64,000 nucleotides of DNA from JBNJGB01 sp051747385 (GTDB lineage: Bacteria; Myxococcota_A; UBA9042; PHBI01; JACKFB01): positions 41,160-105,159 of the forward strand of contig JBNJGB010000023.1 in the NCBI GenBank assembly GCA_051747385.1, given 5' to 3'. The translations under genes were made by a program, and so were the position numbers. Shown here piece by piece: positions 32,227 to 41,067 of the stretch (position 1 is its first letter; each line of letters begins with the position of its first letter). The notes under the pieces were generated by a model. The model was not told the DNA's origin. It saw nothing but the letters and a program-made list of their open reading frames with translations, and did not search any database.

Positions 32227-32405
32227 CGCCAAGCCGCCAAGCCGCCAAGCCGCCAAGCCGCCAAGCCGCCAAGACCCAAAGGCCAGCGAACCGCTTGCAC
32301 ACCGGTTCGGCTGAGACTGTCGGGTCACCGGCAGGCCCACAGCGAGCACACGGGACCGAAGCATGCCGCCTTCCTTTGCGTCTTCGTGCCTTTGCGCGAG
32401 CCCTT
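32227..32405 (+). repeat. Composite intergenic repeat with CCAAGCCG array and TTTGCG motif
   Basis: An array of five CCAAGCCG-type units (32229-32268) ends in CCAAGACCCAAAGG; about 100 bases on, CCTTTGCGTCTTCGTGCC and TTTGCGCGAGCC follow in the opposite sense, giving a loose large palindrome. Part of it recurs at 23341-23370. Similar 'GCCAAG...CAAAGG' runs are widespread between bacterial genes; their nature is uncertain. Confidence 0.65.
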
Positions 32406-32448
32406 CGTCTTGCGATATGTGACGAACTGTGAGCCGGGGACGGCGGTC

Positions 32449-34809
32449 CTACTCCATGAAGGGGCCGAGGGCCAGGGGCAGCTCCCTGGGGACGGTCACG
32501 GGGGAGCCGGAGACGTCGTGGAGGCGGCGGTAGATCTCGGAGACGGACACGACGCGCATCACATAGCGCCGGGTCTGCATGAAGGGGATCGTCTCCACCC
32601 AGGCGTCCGTGTCCATGTGGCCGCGCTCGCGGAGCCACCGGCGCGCGCGGCCCCGTCCCGCGTTGTAGGCGGCCAGGGCCGGGGCGGGGTTGTCCCGGAA
32701 GTGGGTCATGAGCTGCCCGAGCAGGGCCGCGCCCACCGTGAGGTTCGTCTCGGGATCGTGGAGGGCCCGGCGGCCGACGCGCTTGCCGAGCACCCGGCGG
32801 GCCACCCAGCGCGCGGTGGCGGGGAGGAGCTGGGTCAGGCCCACCGCGCCGGCGCCGCTGGTGGCGCGGTTCCGATAGCGGGACTCCACGTGGACGAGCC
32901 CGGCCAGGAGCGGCGCGGGGATGTCGTGGTCCCGGGCCGCCCGCTCCATGACCTTCCCGTGCTCGAAGGGGAAGGTCTTCACGTAGGTCGGATCCTCCGC
33001 GTGCGGGATCTCGGCCAGGACGGCCCCCCGGCGGAGGACCCTCGCGGCCTCGACCTCGTCGCCGAGCAGGCGCAGCGCGGTGGCCAGCATGGCGCGCCCG
33101 CTGCCCGGGAGCCGTTCTCCCGCGTAAAGGGAGCGGAGCTCGTCCGTCGCGTCGGGGATCTCTCCCAGGCGAAGCCACGCCACGGCCAGGTCCAGCACGG
33201 GTCGCCGCACCGCGCGGAGGGCCTCCAGGGGCTGCGGAGGCTCCAGAGGGAGAAGCTCGTTGGCCGCCATCCGCGGCCCGTGGGGGAGGTGCGTGAAGGC
33301 CATCAGGGGCATGTCCGGCCGTGCCAGCAGCCCGTCCCGGCGCTGGGTCGCCAGGATGGCGTACCAGCCCAGGGGGAAGCGCACGGCCAGGTCGGTGTAG
33401 ATCCGCACGGCGTCCGCGAGGCGGCCCTGGGCCTCGAGGGCGCGGGCCAGCCAGTAGCTCCCGCGCTCGCTCCACGTCACTCCGAGGCCGTCCCGATCGC
33501 CGCCGTAGCGCTCGACCAGACGCATCAGGTGGACGGTCGCGTCCGCGTGCTCGCCCCGGAGCCAGGCGGAGAAGCCCACCTCCCACAGGGCCTCGCGCTC
33601 GGCGTCGCCCGGTCGTCGCGCGCCCACCGCTCGCCGGAACAGGGCGTCGGCCTCCGCCGGCATCCCCTCGTGGGCCATGAGGCCGCCGGCCTCCACCAGC
33701 GACTCCACGGCCAGCACGTGATCCGGCCACCGGTCGGCCACCTGCTGGTACATCGCCGCCGCCTCCACGTCCCGCTGCTGGTGGCGGAGGACCAGGGCGT
33801 GCCCGACGAGCAGGAACGGCTCGGCCGGCGTCCCCTCCAGGTGCGGGGCCAGGGCCTTCAGCCGCGCGTCCGACCGCTCCAGGTCGTCGTCGTCCCACCG
33901 GGCCAGCACCGCCCGGCCCCAGCGCAGCATGCGGCGCTCCAGCTTGCCGGACGGCTGCCAGCCCGCCAGCTCCTCGCGGGCCTGGCGCGTGCGCCATCTC
34001 GGCGCCTTCAGCACGATCCGGCCGATGCGCTCCACCGGGGACACGGCGCGGTCCAGGTCGTCCAGCCGCTTCGCGGCGCGCTGTGTGAGCTCGTCGGCCT
34101 CCGACTCCCACCACACCTCGCGGAGGAGGCGCGTCGCGGCGTCCCGGTCGTCCGCGGCCTCCCAGGCCTCGGCGGCCAGAAACGAGATCTCGGCCCGTGA
34201 CCACCCGTCCATCGGCCGCGCTCGGAGCGACTCCAGGGCGGCGGCCGCGCGGCGGGGCTCTCCGGCCTCGCGGAGCACGCGAGCCGCCAGGCGGCAGGCC
34301 TCCAGGTGCCGAGAGCTGGCCGGCGTCACGTCCAGGAGCACGCGCGCGGCCTCCAGGGGCTTGCCGACCTCCGCCAGGGCGCGGCCGCGCTCAAGGCGCA
34401 GCGGGTCGGCCACGGCGCTGCCGCTGGCGAGCACGGCTTCCTCGTCCTCCCGGGCGCGCTCGTCCTCCCCGGCCAGCCGGAGCAGGCGGCCGCGAAGCCA
34501 GCGCGCCACGACGACGGTGTGGGGATCGCGCCAGGTGAGGCTGGCGGGCTCCGACAGGGCCGCCTCGAGGGCTGCGATGACCTCGTCCCGAGCCTCCTCG
34601 CCCGTCGCCTCCTCGCCCGTCGCCTCCTCGCGCAGGGCCTCCCAGGCCCGCTGGATCTCGGGCGCCGCCTGCTCGTAGGGCGTCAGATCCCACGTCAGCG
34701 ACACGTCCGCCTCGTCCGGCAGCGGCACGGCACGCGACGGCCCCACGACGACGAGCGTCGCGCACACGATGAGCAGGACGAGCAGGGGCTGGAGCGCTGG
34801 ACGGAACAT
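32449..34809 (-). CDS. Soluble lytic murein transglycosylase (Slt family)
   Basis: A 786-residue periplasmic enzyme that cleaves peptidoglycan between MurNAc and GlcNAc to give 1,6-anhydro ends. It has a signal peptide (MFRPALQPLLVLLIVCATLV, cleavage likely near PSRA), a long superhelical alpha region with TPR-like repeats (about 60-600), and a C-terminal SLT domain: catalytic E642 in HVESRYRN, GAVGLTQLLP, and AYNAGRGRARRW. Length is somewhat above E. coli Slt70. There is no SD; the ATG is 9 bases after a TACGGT box, and GGGGAT/ATCCCC flank that region as a hairpin. It may recycle wall or open space for pili, but the neighbours do not show which. Confidence 0.92.
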   Translation of the reverse strand: MFRPALQPLLVLLIVCATLVVVGPSRAVPLPDEADVSLTWDLTPYEQAAPEIQRAWEALREEATGEEATGEEARDEVIAALEAALSEPASLTWRDPHTVVVARWLRGRLLRLAGEDERAREDEEAVLASGSAVADPLRLERGRALAEVGKPLEAARVLLDVTPASSRHLEACRLAARVLREAGEPRRAAAALESLRARPMDGWSRAEISFLAAEAWEAADDRDAATRLLREVWWESEADELTQRAAKRLDDLDRAVSPVERIGRIVLKAPRWRTRQAREELAGWQPSGKLERRMLRWGRAVLARWDDDDLERSDARLKALAPHLEGTPAEPFLLVGHALVLRHQQRDVEAAAMYQQVADRWPDHVLAVESLVEAGGLMAHEGMPAEADALFRRAVGARRPGDAEREALWEVGFSAWLRGEHADATVHLMRLVERYGGDRDGLGVTWSERGSYWLARALEAQGRLADAVRIYTDLAVRFPLGWYAILATQRRDGLLARPDMPLMAFTHLPHGPRMAANELLPLEPPQPLEALRAVRRPVLDLAVAWLRLGEIPDATDELRSLYAGERLPGSGRAMLATALRLLGDEVEAARVLRRGAVLAEIPHAEDPTYVKTFPFEHGKVMERAARDHDIPAPLLAGLVHVESRYRNRATSGAGAVGLTQLLPATARWVARRVLGKRVGRRALHDPETNLTVGAALLGQLMTHFRDNPAPALAAYNAGRGRARRWLRERGHMDTDAWVETIPFMQTRRYVMRVVSVSEIYRRLHDVSGSPVTVPRELPLALGPFME

Positions 34810-34818
34810 GGGGATCGA

Positions 34819-34847
34819 ACCGTATCCCCCGCCGATCCGGATGACAA
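34819..34847 (-). promoter_or_regulatory. Promoter of the lytic transglycosylase gene
   Basis: TTGTCA (34842-34847), 17-base spacer, TACGGT (34819-34824), then 9 bases to the ATG at 34809: a likely leaderless transcript. Confidence 0.5.
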
Positions 34848-34864
34848 CCTTTGCCGCCCCGCGC

Positions 34865-34899
34865 CTGGGGTCAAACCTACTCAGTTTTCACTTTTCCGG
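34865..34899 (+). repeat. REP-like GGGGTCAAACCTAC repeat, copy B
   Basis: TGGGGTCAAACCTACTCAG followed by TTTTCACTTTTCCGG. It overlaps the stop codon of rsmG (34888-34890), so the last codons of rsmG come from the repeat. Confidence 0.7.
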
Positions 34900-35535
34900 T
34901 GATCCCGGGGCGCGGTGGACGGCGTTGATGCGCAGCGCGCCGGACAGGGGCAGGCGGAAGCGGTCCACCAGCCAGGCGTCGCGCACCACCGCGTCGGGGG
35001 CGCCCTGGCCCATCATCACCAGGACCAGGCCGCCGGGGGCGACGCGCTCCAGGCCGCGGGCCAGCCACTCCTCCGGCGGGAACGTGGCCCGGCTGGTCAT
35101 GGCGCGCGGGCGGAGGTCGTCCATGTCCTCCAGGCGGCCCTCGCGCACCTCCACGCCGTCCAGGCCCAGGGTCGCCACGGCCTCGCGCATGAAGGCGACC
35201 CGCTTGCCGATGGGCTCCAGCAGGGTCAGGCGCAGCGCCGGGCGCGCCGTCGCGAGCACCAGGCCGGGCAGCCCCGCCCCGGCGCCCACGTCCCACCACG
35301 AGGGCGCCAGCGTCTGCACCTCCGGGCGGTCCAGGAGGCGGAGCAGACCCAGGCCGTCGTGGACGTGGCGATCCACGGCCTGCCGGGCGTCGCAGCGCCC
35401 GACGAGGTTCATCCGCCGGTTCCAGCGTAGCAGCAGGGCCACCAGCCGGGAGAGGCGGTCCGCGGCCCGCGGCTCCAGGGGGACCTCCAGGGCCTCGGCG
35501 CCCTCGGCGATCCAGCGCGCGACGTCGTCGCTCAC
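34888..35535 (-). CDS. rsmG: 16S rRNA (guanine-527-N7)-methyltransferase RsmG
   Basis: A 215-residue SAM-dependent methyltransferase that modifies G527 of 16S rRNA. The family pattern is clear: LLLRWNRRMNLVG, then HVHDGLGLLRLL, motif I DVGAGAGLPGLVLA, and LLEPIGKRVAFM. The C-terminal residues GSPEK and the stop overlap a REP-like repeat, so the tail may have been altered. The start overlaps the stop of the upstream TPR gene by ATGA. In many bacteria rsmG sits beside mnmG and parA near the origin; here parA is 8 kb away. Confidence 0.93.
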   Translation of the reverse strand: MSDDVARWIAEGAEALEVPLEPRAADRLSRLVALLLRWNRRMNLVGRCDARQAVDRHVHDGLGLLRLLDRPEVQTLAPSWWDVGAGAGLPGLVLATARPALRLTLLEPIGKRVAFMREAVATLGLDGVEVREGRLEDMDDLRPRAMTSRATFPPEEWLARGLERVAPGGLVLVMMGQGAPDAVVRDAWLVDRFRLPLSGALRINAVHRAPGSPEK

Positions 35536-37640
35536 GGCGTCTCCGGCGGGTTCGGGAGCTCGTCCACGGGAAGCTCGGGGGCCAGGCCCTCCTCCTCGAG
35601 GACCTCGCGGCGCGCCTCGCGGGCCTGGCGGAACGCCGCGTCGAACTGCTGCTCCAGGGCGTCCCGGGCGTCCTCGTCCGCGACCCGGGCCAGGACGCGA
35701 TCGCGCAGGGCCTCGGCCTCCTCCGTGCGCTCCCGGCCCACCAGGACCATGGCCAGCAGCACCGGCGCCATGCCGTCCTCCGGCTCCTCCTCCATGGCCT
35801 CGCGAAGGAGCGCCTCGCCCTCCTCCAGGAGGCCCTGCTCCAGGAGCACGGCCGCCAGGTTCGAGCGCTTCTCCACGGCCTCGATGGCCCGGGCGCGGGC
35901 CTCGGGCGCGTCCTCGCCCCGCTGCAGCGCCAGGACGTAGCGCAGGACGGCCGCGTCCGGGTGGTCACGGTCGTCCTCCAGCACGCGGTCGATCTGGGCC
36001 GCGGCCTCCTCGGTGTGGCCGGCGTCGGCCTCGAGCTGGGCCAGGAGGAGGCGCGTGCGGTGATCGTCCGGCGCCAGGTCCAGGTGCTGCTCCAGCAGGT
36101 GCCGGGCGTCGTCCACGTCTCCCTGCGCCTTGCGGATCTGGGCGAGCTGGGGACGGAGATCGGCGTCCGCCGGGTCCTCCTCGAGGGCGTGGGCGAGGGC
36201 CTCGCCCGCCTCTCCGAGCCGCCCCACCTGGGCGAGCATGGCCCCGAGCGCCTTGTAGATGCCGGGGCCCTCCACGCCGCGATCGGCCGCCTCGCGGAGC
36301 GCCTCCAGGGCCTCGCGCTCCCGCCCGGCCTGGCGCAGGAACTGGGCCAGCACCAGCCAGCCCTGGGGATCGTCCGGGTGGAGCCGCGTCTCCTCCCTCA
36401 GCCTCTCCTCCGCCGCGTCCAGGTCGCCGGCCAGGGCCTGGAGCTGGGCTTCGATGGTCCGGACTCCACGCGCGTCCGGATCGATGGCCTTCGCCGCGGC
36501 GACGTGCTCGCGCACCTGGTCGAGCAGCGCCTCCCGGCCCGTCTTCGGCGTGAGCTCCAGGCGCTCCAGGGTGAGCTGGGCCAGGAGCACGTGGGGATCG
36601 GCCAGCGTGGGATCTCCCTCGGCGGCGCGGAGGAGGTACTGTCGGGCCTTCGCCGGCTGCTGAACGGCCATCGCGGCCAGCCCCAGCACGTACCAGGTCC
36701 GGGCGTCGGCCCGGCGCTTCGCGGCGCCCTCCATGGCGGACAGGCCCATCTCGGGGACCCCGGTCGAGAGCTGGACCTGTCCCGCGACGAAGGCCAGGGC
36801 CGCGTCGCCGGGCCAGAGGGCGCGCGCCTGCTCCGCGGCCCGGGCGGCCAGGTCGTCCTCTCCGGCGTGGACGGCGCCCAGGGCCTTCCAGGCCAGGACG
36901 TGGGCGAGGCGCTGCTCCCCCTCGAGCGGGGTGACGCCGTCCGGGTCCACGGGGCCGCCGTCGGGCGCGAGCCAGGAGCCCTCGCTCACCCGCAGCAGAT
37001 AGCGCCGGTTCAGCAGGTCCGTCGCCGCGCCCTTCCCGGTGTCGTCCATGCCCCAGCGGACGTCCTCGAAGCCCGCCGCCTCCAGCAGGGACTCGGCGAG
37101 GATCGCCAGCTCCAGGCTCCCGGCCGGGCCGACCTCCTTGCCCTGGAGGGCCGGCGCCAGCTCCGACGCGGACCGCGGGGCCTCGGCGAACTCGTCGTCC
37201 GCCGGGCGGTGGCGGATGCGGCCCGCCTCCCAGGCTTCCGCGACGGCGCCCACCAGCCGGGCCGGCTCCTGCTCGCGCTCCTCGGCGGCCAGCCGGACGG
37301 CGCCGGTGATCTTCTCCGGCTCCAGGCGGAGGCGCTTCGGCACGTCCTCGAGGTCGGCGCCCTCTTCGGTCAGGGTCGAGGTGTCCGCCAGGTCCGGCGC
37401 CTCCTCGGAGGAGGCCGTCAGATACCAGAACGCCGCTGCGGCCCCGAGGATCAGCGCCAGGACCAGGAGGGCGAGCCATCGGCGGCGGCTGTCCATGCTC
37501 CCGGAGGACTCCGGGGCGTCGACGACCACGAGTCCGGAGGCGCGCAGGCAGCGGGGACAGCGTCGCGAGTCGTCGGCGTGGAGCACGAACGCCGCGCCGC
37601 AGCTCGAGCAGGTGTACTCCGTGGCGTCGGCATCGCTCAC
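35532..37640 (-). CDS. Zinc-ribbon, single-TM, TPR-repeat protein
   Basis: The 702-residue protein starts with a zinc ribbon (CSSC, CPRC; about 11-31), then one membrane helix (WLALLVLALILGAAAAFWYL, about 55-75), and a long TPR superhelix (about 220-690) with at least ten repeats such as GWLVLAQFLRQAGREREALE. The C-terminus is acidic. A cytosolic zinc ribbon with an external TPR array suggests a scaffold at the inner membrane. Its stop overlaps rsmG and its start overlaps the upstream glycerophosphodiesterase, both as ATGA. The same zinc-ribbon-plus-TM theme occurs at 27657-28544. Confidence 0.8.
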   Translation of the reverse strand: MSDADATEYTCSSCGAAFVLHADDSRRCPRCLRASGLVVVDAPESSGSMDSRRRWLALLVLALILGAAAAFWYLTASSEEAPDLADTSTLTEEGADLEDVPKRLRLEPEKITGAVRLAAEEREQEPARLVGAVAEAWEAGRIRHRPADDEFAEAPRSASELAPALQGKEVGPAGSLELAILAESLLEAAGFEDVRWGMDDTGKGAATDLLNRRYLLRVSEGSWLAPDGGPVDPDGVTPLEGEQRLAHVLAWKALGAVHAGEDDLAARAAEQARALWPGDAALAFVAGQVQLSTGVPEMGLSAMEGAAKRRADARTWYVLGLAAMAVQQPAKARQYLLRAAEGDPTLADPHVLLAQLTLERLELTPKTGREALLDQVREHVAAAKAIDPDARGVRTIEAQLQALAGDLDAAEERLREETRLHPDDPQGWLVLAQFLRQAGREREALEALREAADRGVEGPGIYKALGAMLAQVGRLGEAGEALAHALEEDPADADLRPQLAQIRKAQGDVDDARHLLEQHLDLAPDDHRTRLLLAQLEADAGHTEEAAAQIDRVLEDDRDHPDAAVLRYVLALQRGEDAPEARARAIEAVEKRSNLAAVLLEQGLLEEGEALLREAMEEEPEDGMAPVLLAMVLVGRERTEEAEALRDRVLARVADEDARDALEQQFDAAFRQAREARREVLEEEGLAPELPVDELPNPPETP

Positions 37641-38380
37641 CGGCGGGCCTCCTTCAGCTCTTGGGGACGGTTCGTGATGATGGCGGCCACGCCCAGGGAC
37701 TCCAAGGCCGCCGCACGCGCCGGGTCGTCGACGGTCCAGGCCCGCAACGCCGCGCCCTCCTGGCCGTATTCCTCCCGCAGGAGGGTGAGGTGCGCCGCGT
37801 CCAGCAGGCGGTGGTCGGCGTGCAGGTCGATCGAGCCCGGCGGGCCCAGGTGCTCCAGGAAGCCCAGGGCGGTCGGGTCATCGTAGATCAGCGCAAGGCG
37901 CCAGGGGGCCCCGTCGTCGAGGGCCGCTCGCAGGACGCGGGCGTCGAAGCTGGAGACCACGAGGCGCACGGCGGGATCGGCCGCGAGCGGGTCGAGGAGC
38001 GGCCGACAGGCCTGCACGGGGCGCCGTCCGTCGCCGGTGGGCTTCAGCTCCACGTTCAGGAGGCCGCCGGGGCGCGCGGCGAGCAGCGGCCGCGTGGCCT
38101 CCAGCGCCTGCTCGAGGGTGGGGACGGGCTCGTCGTCCACGCGGAGGTCTCGCACGTCGGTCAGCGTGCGCGCCTCGATCGAGCCGGGGACCCCCGTGAG
38201 GCGCGTGGTGTCCCGGTCGTGGAAGACGATCGGCACGCCGTCGGCCCCGAGGCGGACGTCGCACTCCACGCCGTCCGCCGGAGGGTCGTCGCGGAGGGCG
38301 GCCACCAGGGCCCGGACGGTGTTCTCCGGGTGACGCGCGCTGGCGCCCCGGTGGGCGAGGATGGCGGGGGGGGCGGCCAT
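37637..38380 (-). CDS. Glycerophosphodiester phosphodiesterase
   Basis: A 247-residue TIM-barrel enzyme that hydrolyses glycerophosphodiesters to glycerol-3-phosphate and an alcohol. GDPD motifs: AHRGASARHPENT at the N-terminus (catalytic His and Arg), GVECDVRLGADGVPIVFHD (metal-binding Glu and Asp and the second catalytic His), LNVELKP, and a C-terminal WTVDDP followed by ITNRP. There is no signal peptide, so it acts in the cytoplasm like UgpQ. It lies 4 bases after the kinase gene and overlaps the TPR gene by ATGA, so these are co-transcribed. Confidence 0.92.
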   Translation of the reverse strand: MAAPPAILAHRGASARHPENTVRALVAALRDDPPADGVECDVRLGADGVPIVFHDRDTTRLTGVPGSIEARTLTDVRDLRVDDEPVPTLEQALEATRPLLAARPGGLLNVELKPTGDGRRPVQACRPLLDPLAADPAVRLVVSSFDARVLRAALDDGAPWRLALIYDDPTALGFLEHLGPPGSIDLHADHRLLDAAHLTLLREEYGQEGAALRAWTVDDPARAAALESLGVAAIITNRPQELKEARR

Positions 38381-38384
38381 CGGG

Positions 38385-40691
38385 TCAGGCCGGGTGGATG
38401 GGGGCCTGCGGGGTGGTGAGGGTCAGCAGGTCCGTCTGGTGCAGGACGAAGACGACCTGCAGCAGCGTGAGGCACTCGTCCTCGGTCCGGCCGAACCGCG
38501 CGACGGCCTCCCGGAGGGACATGCCGTCCTCCAGGTAGGTGTAGAAGCGGAGCTCGCGCGAGTTGAAGCGCAGGTTGTTGTGGGTGATGTGGGGGTTCGC
38601 CTCGAGCCGGATGGTCTGGTCCAGGAAGTCTTCGAAGGTCTCCCGCATCGTGGGGAGGTCGTACTGGGTGCGCACGCCCACCGTCAGGAGCTGCACGGTG
38701 TCGTGGCCCATCCAGACCATGTCGTCCGGGGGCTGGTGGCCCTCGAAGAACTGGTACCAGCCGCGTCGCCAGCGGAAGATCTCGAGAAACTTCTGGCGGA
38801 ACTGGAGCTCCAGCACCCGGAAGAGGTCGTGGGGCTCGAGGATGCCCAGACGCACCAGGGAGTCGCCGAGGCGTCCGCCGTGGCTCTTCGTCGAGGCGAC
38901 GGCGCGGTCGAGGTCCTCCTCCTGGATGAGCGATCGCTCGAGCATGAAGGCGCCCAGGAGCTCCTCCTTGATGTTGGAGGTGATGTGCACGGGCACGCCG
39001 TTCTGGAAGTAGATCTCCTTGAGGAGGCTGCCGCGGGTCAGCTTGAGCCGGCCGGCGAGCCGCGAGATGGACAGCTTGTAGAGCAGACGGGGCGTCAGCA
39101 GGTTGCTGATGGGCCCCTCGTACAGCGCGGCCTCCTCCTCCTCCTCGAACAGCGTCGGCTCGAGCTCTCGCAGCGCGGGAAGCTCCCGGACCGGGATCCA
39201 GTCCCGGCCGTCCACGCTCACCTCCTCCCGCGCGCTGATGGAGCGGTTCGTCAGGAGGTTCATGAGGTTCGTGAACGTCACGGGGCCGAACGTGGCCCCG
39301 TCCCGGTGCCGGAGACGGAACAGGGCCTTCGTGAGATCCTGGCGCTCCGCGGGCGTGTGTCGCTCGGCATACTCCAGGGCGGCGTGCGTCGCGTCCGTCG
39401 ACGAGGAGCGCTCGATCTGCACGGGGATCTCGCGCTCGCCGGACTCCTCCGTCGGGGCGGCGGCCTCCGCCTCCTCGGGTCCTCCGGCCTCGGCCTCGGC
39501 CGCAGTCTCCTTCGCGTCGCGGGGCTCCGCGGCCTCCTCGGAGGGGGCTTCGTCGGCCTGCTCGCCCTCCACGAGGCCGGTGGCCGCACGCGCAGCCTCC
39601 TCCAGCTCGCGCTGAGTGGTCGTGGCGGGGGTGCGCCGCTCTTCGGCCGCCGCCGCGGCGCCGGCCCGACGTGTGGGCCGTGTGGAGGCCGCCTTTCGGG
39701 CTCCGTGCCGGCGGGGTCGCGGCTCGGCCTCCGTCTTCCGCTCGGCGAACACGTCGTCCATGAAGCGCGCGAGCGTGGGGTTGGACACGCGCAGACGGTT
39801 CTCGAAGAGGTAGTCGAGGATCGCCTCCTGGAAGTCCGTCGCCGTCTGATAGCGGTCGCGGGGGTCCCGGGCGAGGGCCCGACGGAGCATGTCGCGGATG
39901 CCCTCGGGGATGTAGCGGTGCTTTCTGAGCTTGTGCTCGATCCGGACGTCCCGGATGTTGATGAGCGTCTCCAGATCCGTCTTCCCGAGGAAGAGGCGCT
40001 TCAGGGTGAGGGCCTCGAAGAGGATGATGCCCAGGGCGAAGATGTCGGAGCGGTGGTCGATCTCCGCCCCGACCACCTGCTCCGGGGACATGTAGCCCAG
40101 CTTGCCCTTCAGGACCCCGCTCGCCGTCTGCTGGCGGCGCTCGTGGCTTGCGCGCTCCAGGTCGGCCCGGGCGACGCCGAAGTCCATGATCTTCACGTCG
40201 CCCTGGTCGCTGATGAGGATGTTCGATGGGGAGACGTCCCGGTGGATGATGCGCAGCGGCCGGCCCTTGGTGTCCGTGGCCGAGTGCGCGTAGGCGAGGC
40301 CCTTGCAGACCTCGCTGACCACGAACATCACCACCTCGACGGGGGGCCGCTCCTTGCGGCGCGTGCAGCGGGTGAGGATGCGCAGGAGGTCAGCCCCCTG
40401 CACGTACTCCATGGCGATGTAGTACTGGTCCTCGATCTCGCCCAGCTCGAAGATCTGGACGATGTTGCCGTGCTGGAGGACGGAGCTGACCTTCGCCTCC
40501 GCGATGAGCATCTTCACGAAGGCGCGGTTCTGCGCGTACTCGGGCAGGATCTTCTTGACGACCAGGATCTTCTCGAAGTCGTCGGGACCGGTGACACGGG
40601 CCTTGTATATCTCGGCCATGCCCCCGGTGCCGATCTTCTCGAGAAGCTCGTACTTCCCGAACCTCGTGCCCGGCTCCAGCTCCGTCGTCAC
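38385..40691 (-). CDS. Ser/Thr protein kinase with GYF_2-like and DUF4388-like C-terminal domains
   Basis: A 768-residue protein. The N-terminal Hanks-type kinase (about 13-285) has GTGGMAEIYK, the lysine near 46, HRDVSPSN (H150-D152), DFG (170-172) and GYMSPEQ. An Ala/Glu-rich linker follows, then a domain LFRLRHRDGATFGPVTFTNL...GRDWIPV related to that in the zinc-ribbon proteins, and a DUF4388/PATAN-like region (SNLLTPRLLYKLSISRLAGR, GVPVHITSNIKEELLG). There is no membrane helix. The start is taken as GTG 40691, 10 bases after the upstream small lipoprotein; no strong SD is seen. A PP2C phosphatase gene 380 bases upstream is a plausible antagonist. Confidence 0.9.
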   Translation of the reverse strand: MTTELEPGTRFGKYELLEKIGTGGMAEIYKARVTGPDDFEKILVVKKILPEYAQNRAFVKMLIAEAKVSSVLQHGNIVQIFELGEIEDQYYIAMEYVQGADLLRILTRCTRRKERPPVEVVMFVVSEVCKGLAYAHSATDTKGRPLRIIHRDVSPSNILISDQGDVKIMDFGVARADLERASHERRQQTASGVLKGKLGYMSPEQVVGAEIDHRSDIFALGIILFEALTLKRLFLGKTDLETLINIRDVRIEHKLRKHRYIPEGIRDMLRRALARDPRDRYQTATDFQEAILDYLFENRLRVSNPTLARFMDDVFAERKTEAEPRPRRHGARKAASTRPTRRAGAAAAAEERRTPATTTQRELEEAARAATGLVEGEQADEAPSEEAAEPRDAKETAAEAEAGGPEEAEAAAPTEESGEREIPVQIERSSSTDATHAALEYAERHTPAERQDLTKALFRLRHRDGATFGPVTFTNLMNLLTNRSISAREEVSVDGRDWIPVRELPALRELEPTLFEEEEEAALYEGPISNLLTPRLLYKLSISRLAGRLKLTRGSLLKEIYFQNGVPVHITSNIKEELLGAFMLERSLIQEEDLDRAVASTKSHGGRLGDSLVRLGILEPHDLFRVLELQFRQKFLEIFRWRRGWYQFFEGHQPPDDMVWMGHDTVQLLTVGVRTQYDLPTMRETFEDFLDQTIRLEANPHITHNNLRFNSRELRFYTYLEDGMSLREAVARFGRTEDECLTLLQVVFVLHQTDLLTLTTPQAPIHPA

Positions 40692-40701
40692 GTCGTACCG
40701 A

Positions 40702-40923
40702 CTACTGCTGCTTCTCGAGGCTCTCCACGAGCTCCAGCGCGACCTCGCAGCTCCGGCGATCCTCCGCCGAAGCCTCCTCGGCCCTGGCGCGGATGGCCTT
40801 GCACTCGTCCGAGCTCTCGCTCGCGACGGCGCAGGTCTTGTCCGCCAGGTCGTCGCACGGGCCACCGCAGGCCGCCAGGACCACCCCGGAGAGGATCGTT
40901 GCGATGGCCAGGAACCGTGTCAT
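40702..40923 (-). CDS. Small lipoprotein
   Basis: A 73-residue protein with a clear lipoprotein signal peptide (lipobox LAAC, C19) and a mature part of about 54 residues containing three further cysteines (two likely disulfide partners plus one) and a charged helix ending in LVESLEKQQ. SD GGGGGT precedes the ATG. It is the first gene of a transcript running into the kinase gene, from the promoter at 41008-41037. Its role is unknown. Confidence 0.75.
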   Translation of the reverse strand: MTRFLAIATILSGVVLAACGGPCDDLADKTCAVASESSDECKAIRARAEEASAEDRRSCEVALELVESLEKQQ

Positions 40924-41007
40924 CTGACCCCCGTTGAAGTCGTGTGTGGGACGCCCCCGCGCGACATCCCGCGCTTTCGTACACGTCGGGCGCGCGAGGC
41001 CCCGGAT

Positions 41008-41037
41008 CCTCTAGCACCCGGGGCGCGGTCCCGGCAA
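41008..41037 (-). promoter_or_regulatory. Promoter of the small lipoprotein/kinase operon
   Basis: TTGCCG (41032-41037), 18-base spacer, TAGAGG (41008-41013) in the context GTGCTAGAGG; nearly the same design as 28638-28667. The leader is about 80 bases. Confidence 0.55.
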
Positions 41038-41067
41038 CCGAGGAGCAGCCCGCCCGAGCGCGTGTGA

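Noticed and set aside
34807..34830. GGGGAT/ATCCCC hairpin before the lytic transglycosylase as a terminator or riboswitch
   Set aside because: It overlaps a good -10 box and has no T-run; it is more simply part of the promoter region.
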